Source of the DNA: Owenia fusiformis
Lineage: Eukaryota > Annelida > Polychaeta > Sabellida > Oweniidae
Length of the DNA stretch: 64,000 bases
Assembly: GCA_903813345.2 (NCBI GenBank)
Contig: CAIIXF020000005.1
Span: 38,379,375 to 38,443,374, forward strand
Direction: 5' to 3'
A program made the translations under genes and the position numbers. The notes beneath the pieces were generated by a model. The model saw nothing but the letters and a program-made list of their open reading frames with translations. It did no database searches and was not told the origin of the DNA. This document shows, piece after piece, positions 59,901 through 64,000 of this stretch; position 1 is the stretch's first letter, and each line of letters begins with the position of its first letter.

Positions 59901-62900
59901 CTGATAATTTATTTTTAGAGAGCGAGAAACAGCTATGAGATGTGCACTGGATGCCTCTGGCGGTTGCTCTCCTTGTTTCTCTGGCCGGGTTAATGCCAGT
60001 TTAGACTTCGTGTTCAGACAAGTTCAGAACTGTTGTGCAGTAGTTGAACAGACCACAACAAAAGCTCCTACAACAACAAGAGCCCCATCAACAAAACAAC
60101 CAACACCACCTTCAACAACTAGAGATATTCCATCAACTACCAGAAAACCATCAACCATAACAACAACACCATCTACACCCGCTACAACAACGAGCCCAGA
60201 CTGTAAAATATCAGAAGCCAGTCGCTGTTTAGTTGATATCAGTCAGAGAATAATTGCTGAGATAATATTGCCTGGAAACCAGAGTGCCATTTGTAGTGAG
60301 GTTTCTACAACGATCAGATGTGTCCATGAATCTGTTGCATCTTGTCATCCTAACTGGTGGGCCAGATTCAACATGACATTAGAGGCGACAATTTCACAAA
60401 TCAAAGGGACGTGTGAATCACCAACCCCAGCCCCAACTGTACCCCCATGCCCCACAGAACCACCAAGTTGTGGAGTGGATGCAAGTGTCAGATGTGTAGT
60501 GGAATTCAATGAGAGAATACTGAATGTTGTTGGAGGTCCTGATGGAGATCTTGATGCAGTTTGCAGGTTTGTTATCATTTCATCTAAGGTCACATATATG
60601 TCCTTTTAAGGAAAGACACAAATTGCAAATATAAAGGTCTATCACAACCCATATTTCCATTTTATTTTACCCTGACTATATTAATTTAAAGATTAGGGTA
60701 AACAACTATTCCAATCAATTATATTAAGAATTTAATATCAAAATTAAAACAAATATATACCATCACGTGCATGAAAATGCAGACAAAGCTTATGATGAAG
60801 TTGTAAAAAACGTTGCTGATTATTTATTTTCAGAGAGAGAGAAACAGCTATGAGATGTGCCCTGGATGCCTCTGCCGGTTGCTCTCCTTGTTTCTCTGGC
60901 CGGGTTAATGCCAGTTTAGACTTTGTGTTCCGACAAGTCCAGAATTGTTGTGCAGTAGTTGAACAAACCACAACAAAGGCTCCTACAACAACAAGAGCCC
61001 CATCAACAAAACAACCAACACCACCTTCAACAACTAGAGATATTCCATCGACTACCAGAAAACCATCAACCATAACAACAACACCATCTACACCCGCTAC
61101 AACAACGAGCCCAGACTGTAAAATATCAGAAGCCAGTCGCTGTTTAGTTGATATCAGTCAGAGAATAATTGCTGAGATAATCTTACCCGGAAACCAGAGT
61201 GCCATTTGTAGTGAGGTTTCTACAACGATCAGATGTGTCCATGAATCTGTTGCCTCATGTCATCCTAACTGGTGGGCCAGATTCAACATGACATTAGAGG
61301 CGACAATTTCACAAATCAAGGGGACGTGTGAATCACCAACTCCAGCACCAACTGTACCCCCATGCTCCACAGAACCACCAAGTTGTGGAGTTGATACAAG
61401 TGTCAGATGTGTAGTGGAATTCAATGAGAGAATACTGAATGTTGTTGGAGGTCCTGATGGAGATCTTGATGCAGTTTGCAGGTATCTTTCTTTTGACACC
61501 AACGATAGCTCAAACGGACCACATCAGAGCTTACAATAAATTATCAAAAATATATTTTGGATCTGTCAAGCTTCATTTATCGCGTTTTTATCAATGTTAT
61601 TGAAAGATGGCGAAATTGTTTGTATTGTACGATACAATTATTTTAATGGAAGTGTCACCATCTTTCAAATCAAGAGTAATTTAAAACATACACTTTTAAC
61701 ATGGGTGTGCACTATTAATGATCTCTGAATTTCAAATGCTTTTTCAATTTGAGTTATTTTTTCCTTGGTCAATATTAAAGCAAATTAAACGTTGTGTGGT
61801 TTGAGCAAGTGTGTGAGTAACATGTGTCAAGGATTATTTTTCTCTTTTTTATTCTAAATTAAGTACACTGGGCCTTTAATCTAAACATTTGAGTATGAAA
61901 CGGCAGACAAGGCTTGTGATCAAGTTGTCAAAAAGTATCCTGATTCCTTATTTTTAGAGAGCGAGAAACCGCTATGAGATGTGCCCTGGATGCCTCTGCA
62001 GGTTGCTCTCCTTGTTTCTCTGGCCGGGTTAATGCCAGTTTAGACTTCGTGTTCCGACAAGTCCAGAATTGTTGTGCAGTAGTTGAACAAACCACAACGA
62101 AGGCTCCTATAACAACAAGAGCCCCATCAACAACACAACCAACACCACCTTCAACAACTAGAGATATTCCATCGACTACCAGAAAACCGACAACCAGAAT
62201 AACAACACCATCTACACCCGCTACAACAACGAGCCCAGACTGTAAAATATCAGAAGCAAGTCGCTGTTTAGTTGATATCAGTCAGAGAATAATTGCTGAG
62301 ATAATCTTGCCTGGAAACCAGAGTGCTATTTGTAGTGAGGTTTCTACAACGATCAGATGTGTCCATGAATCTGTTGCCTCATGTCATCCTAACTGGTGGG
62401 CCAGATTCAACATGACATTAGAGGCGACCATTTCACAAATCAAAGGGACGTGTGAATCACCAACCCCAGCCCCAACTGTTCCCCCATGCCCCACAGAACC
62501 ACCAAGTTGTGGAGTGGATGCAAGTGTCAGATGTGTAGTGGAATTCAATGAGAGAATACTGAATGTTGTTGGAGGTCCTGATGGAGATCTTGATGCAGTT
62601 TGCAGGTTTGTTATCATTTAACCTAAAGTCACATGAATGTCCATGTGTGCATGTTTTAAAGATTGACACAAATTACAAATACAAGGTCTATCATAGCCCA
62701 TTTTTCCCTTTTATTTTTCCCAGACTATATTATTTAAAGATTGGTGTGAACAACTATTCTCAGTCATAGATAATATTAATTATTTAATATCAAAATTGAT
62801 AAAAACAATTTATACTTTAAGTGTATGAAGAAGCAGACAAGGCTTGTGATCAAGTTGTAAAAAACGTATCCTGATACCTTATTTTTAGAGAGCGAGAAAC

Positions 62901-63623
62901 AGCTATGAGATGTGCCATGGATGCTTCTGCCAGTTGCACTCCTTGTTTCTCTGGACGGGTTAATGCCAGTTTAGACTTTGTGTTCAGACAAGTTCAGAAT
63001 TGTTGTGCAGTAGTTGAACAAACAACAACAAAGGCTCCCACAACAACAAGAATCCCTTCAACTACAACACAACCAAGACCACCTTCAACAACTAGAGATA
63101 TTTCATCAACTACCGATGAAGAATCTACCACAAAAGATGTTGCATCAACTACAAGAGATCCGTCTTCCTCTGCAACAACAAGAGTCCCTTCAAGTACAAC
63201 ACAACAGACAACCACAATAACAACACCAAGCACCCTCGCTACAACAACGAGCCCAGATTGTAAAATATCAGAAGCTAGTCGCTGTTTAGTTGATATCAGT
63301 CAGAGAATTATTGCTGAGATAATCTTACCTGGAAACCAGAGTGCCATTTGTAGCGAGGTGTCAACAACGATTAGATGTGTCCATGAATCTGTTGCATCGT
63401 GTCATCCTAACTGGTGGGCCAGATTCAACATGACATTAGAGGCGACCATTTCACAAATAAAAGGAACATGTGAATCACCAACCCCCGCACCAACTGTACC
63501 TCCATGTCCAACAGAACCACCAAGTTGTGGAGTAGATGCAAGTGTCAGATGTGTAGTGGAATTCAATGAGAGAATACTGAATGTTGTTGGAGGTCCTGAT
63601 GGAGATCTTGATGCAGTTTGCAG
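47927..63623 (+). CDS. gene C: kringle protein with amplified six-Cys cassette, 3' end outside window
   Basis: Thirteen exons: 47927-47987, 52940-53197, 54630-54732, 54977-55276, 55558-55715, 56317-56425, 56729-57289, 57707-58354, 59004-59651, 59919-60566, 60834-61481, 61958-62605, 62889-63623. The first four match genes A and B (signal peptide, kringle, module halves), but the giant mucin is reduced to a short Pro/Thr linker. From exon 4 on the protein is a string of six-Cys modules joined by Thr/Pro linkers: 16 complete modules plus half of one in the window, 1841 codons. Exon 7 and its copies (8-13) form a tandem array. The gene must continue to the right because exon 13 ends in mid-module at a donor. 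A secreted or membrane glycoprotein is likely; the partner and role are unknown. Confidence 0.88.
47988..52939. other. gene C intron 1
   Basis: Carries the 1-kb inverted-end element at 49720-50716. A mariner-type end (TACAGGGTGACAAAAAAATT, about 48142) appears without a partner. The rest is AT-rich with no gene recognised. Confidence 0.55.
49720..50716. mobile_element. unclassified element with inverted ends and CpG-rich interior
   Basis: The left end TTTACCCC(C)n followed by CTATCACACCAAACTAGTTC, and the right end (complement) TTTACCCTATTATCACACCG followed by AACTAGTTCT, are inverted repeats of about 30 bp. The interior is full of short recurring words (CGTTC, ACGT, TTCATAAACAGT, AATACGTC) and is far richer in CpG than its surroundings. 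It encodes no protein that I can recognise, so it is probably non-autonomous. The family is unknown to me. Confidence 0.6.
52940..53197 (+). CDS. gene C exon 2: kringle domain
   Basis: Complete kringle of 258 nt with six cysteines (CKTSQEGWEYLG, RQCQSW, CRNPDRNIGGPWCF, RWEYCNISFC). Nearly identical to the gene B kringle at DNA level. Acceptor aaattacag, donor gtaagt. Confidence 0.95.
53198..54629. other. gene C intron 2
   Basis: 1.4 kb with no exon, RNA gene or repeat that I could recognise. Confidence 0.5.
54630..54732 (+). CDS. gene C exon 3: first half of six-Cys module
   Basis: Encodes EVCNTTAAWQCVNDFGDH through PQFC; 103 nt, phase 2 end, acceptor tatttttag. Confidence 0.92.
54977..55276 (+). 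CDS. gene C exon 4: module end, short linker, next module start
   Basis: Homologous to both ends of the A and B mucin exons with the repeats gone: SIPETINCVSEALFGCSTLQ ... DRC, a linker TPPPTCVPPTTPAPTTIATT, then CKVEIASGC ... NNIC (phase 2). 300 nt. Confidence 0.92.
55558..55715 (+). CDS. gene C exon 5: second half of module 2
   Basis: Encodes SEYSASVKCVLDSVATCHPN through KGRC and a Pro/Thr linker. 158 nt, acceptor tttttccag, donor gtacgc, phase 1. Confidence 0.9.
55735..56190. repeat. dispersed repeat with CGGGCAGATATA palindromes, copy 2
   Basis: Fills most of gene C intron 5. It is the reverse-orientation match of 36190-36780: shared words include GGTTCAGGATATTGGGATTA, GTAGCGGACAGATATACTAT and CACGTCCAAGTGTGG. 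It is shorter than copy 1. Confidence 0.75.
56317..56425 (+). CDS. gene C exon 6: first half of module 3
   Basis: Encodes EPPTCNATASLRCVAEF through RAVC (phase 2). 109 nt, acceptor atatttcag, donor gtaagt. Confidence 0.9.
56729..57289 (+). CDS. gene C exon 7: cassette copy 1
   Basis: Order inside the exon: second half of a module (TTALRCVKEAYVGCGPC ... QNCC), a short Thr/Pro linker, a complete module with no intron (CKISEASRC ... KGTC), a second linker, and the first half of another module (CGVDASVRC ... DAVC, phase 2). 561 nt with the shortest linker of all copies; the most diverged copy at its 5' end. Confidence 0.93.
57707..58354 (+). CDS. gene C exon 8: cassette copy 2
   Basis: 648 nt. 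Begins RERETAMRCALDASAGCSPC. Linker KAPTTTRAPSTKQPTPPSTT type. Ends DAVC, donor gtttgt. Confidence 0.93.
59004..59651 (+). CDS. gene C exon 9: cassette copy 3
   Basis: 648 nt, same order as copy 2, with a linker ending LITIPSTPPTTTSP. Its upstream intron is a mosaic of both intron types in the array. Confidence 0.93.
59919..60566 (+). CDS. gene C exon 10: cassette copy 4
   Basis: 648 nt. Differs from its neighbours mainly by GGCSPC in place of AGCSPC. Exon plus intron repeats at 915 bp. Confidence 0.93.
60834..61481 (+). CDS. gene C exon 11: cassette copy 5
   Basis: 648 nt. The only cassette copy with donor gtatct instead of gtttgt; carries CSTEPPSCGVDTS where others read CPTEPPSCGVDAS. Confidence 0.93.
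61958..62605 (+). CDS. gene C exon 12: cassette copy 6
   Basis: 648 nt, linker KAPITTRAPSTTQPTPPSTT type, donor gtttgt. Confidence 0.93.
62889..63623 (+). CDS. gene C exon 13: cassette copy 7 with longer linker
   Basis: 735 nt, that is 29 codons longer than the others, all in the first Thr/Ser linker (DISSTTDEESTTKDVASTTR region). Ends in mid-module (DAVC, phase 2), so a further exon must follow outside the window. Confidence 0.92.
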
Positions 63624-64000
63624 GTTTGTTATCATTTAGTTTAAAGAGCCATTTTGGTGAATTTGGGATCACATTATTCTTCATACTCTTTTATCTTTCT
63701 TATTGGTCAAAACACAATTCTTACAAGTCAATCCAAGTACAATTCATATAGATATTTCTATAACTGTGAAATTTGAAGTGTTTTTATTGAATGCAGGGGC
63801 ACCAATGTCAAGAAGGTCATACGTGACATCACGATCAGAAGGGGTTAAAACTAGTTGTATAACTCATTACATAAATAAAAAGGCAATCAAAACTACTTCT
63901 GTCCGATAAGTACACAGTATCACGAATACTTTCATTAGGATTATCCTTTGAATCTAATTATCTGAGAAAATTCAAATGGAAATCAACGAAAGGGTACTTT
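63624..64000. other. intron after gene C exon 13
   Basis: No further exon found up to the right edge. An AG at about 63796 would lead to an early stop in the required phase. Confidence 0.5.

Larger units (their letters stand above)
57707..63623 (+). repeat. tandem exon-intron array of gene C
   Basis: Unit starts are spaced 1297, 915, 915, 1124 and 931 bp. Introns are of two kinds. Kind I (57290-57706, 61482-61957) contains GATCTGGCAAGCATCATAT-like sequence. Kind II (59652-59918, 60567-60833, 62606-62888) contains GGTCTATCACAACCCATATT-like sequence. The 58355-59003 intron has kind II then kind I. Confidence 0.9.

Overview
The window is nuclear DNA of an animal, most likely a marine invertebrate. 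The grounds are AT-rich non-coding DNA, GT-AG introns with consistent phases, extracellular modules typical of metazoans (kringle, threonine-rich mucin, VWD, EGF, a transmembrane segment), mariner-type transposons, a tRNA-derived SINE and an RLE-type non-LTR retrotransposon. Nothing prokaryotic is present. The species cannot be named from the sequence alone.

Three paralogous secreted or membrane mucin genes fill most of the window. Gene A (minus strand, 14091 down to 1784, continuing off the left edge) and gene B (plus strand, 15613-42619, complete) are head to head, with 1.5 kb between their start codons. Gene C (plus strand, 47927-63623, continuing off the right edge) begins the same way. 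All three start with a signal-peptide exon, a kringle exon of 258-261 nt and a 103-nt exon, and all carry a recurring six-cysteine module interrupted by a phase-2 intron. They then diverge. Gene A has one 6.3-kb exon with about 120 copies of a 15-residue Thr-rich unit. Gene B has one 12.7-kb exon with roughly 390 copies of a different 9-10-residue unit, followed by 17 exons encoding a VWD/EGF region, a transmembrane helix and a cytoplasmic tail. Gene C has almost no mucin there; instead a 561-735 nt exon is present at least seven times in tandem.

The exon models come from splice sites and phase bookkeeping. Gene A exons in the window total 7299 nt (a multiple of 3). Gene C exons total 5525 nt and end in phase 2, like every other cassette exon. 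Gene B totals 16052 nt and becomes a multiple of 3 (16047) only if a 5-nt near-duplication at 21761-21770 is removed; as written, that position produces a frameshift and an early stop.

Between and inside the genes lie three mariner-like elements with unusually long (about 200 bp) inverted repeats, a 1-kb element with inverted ends and a CpG-rich interior, two inverted copies of a palindrome-bearing repeat, a small MITE, a SINE, a 5'-truncated retrotransposon with an intact 623-codon frame, and degraded C2H2 zinc-finger sequence on both strands near 44 kb. The most interesting content is the six-cysteine module, the way its introns were lost and the fused exon was amplified in gene C, and the complete replacement of the mucin repeat unit between the sister genes A and B.
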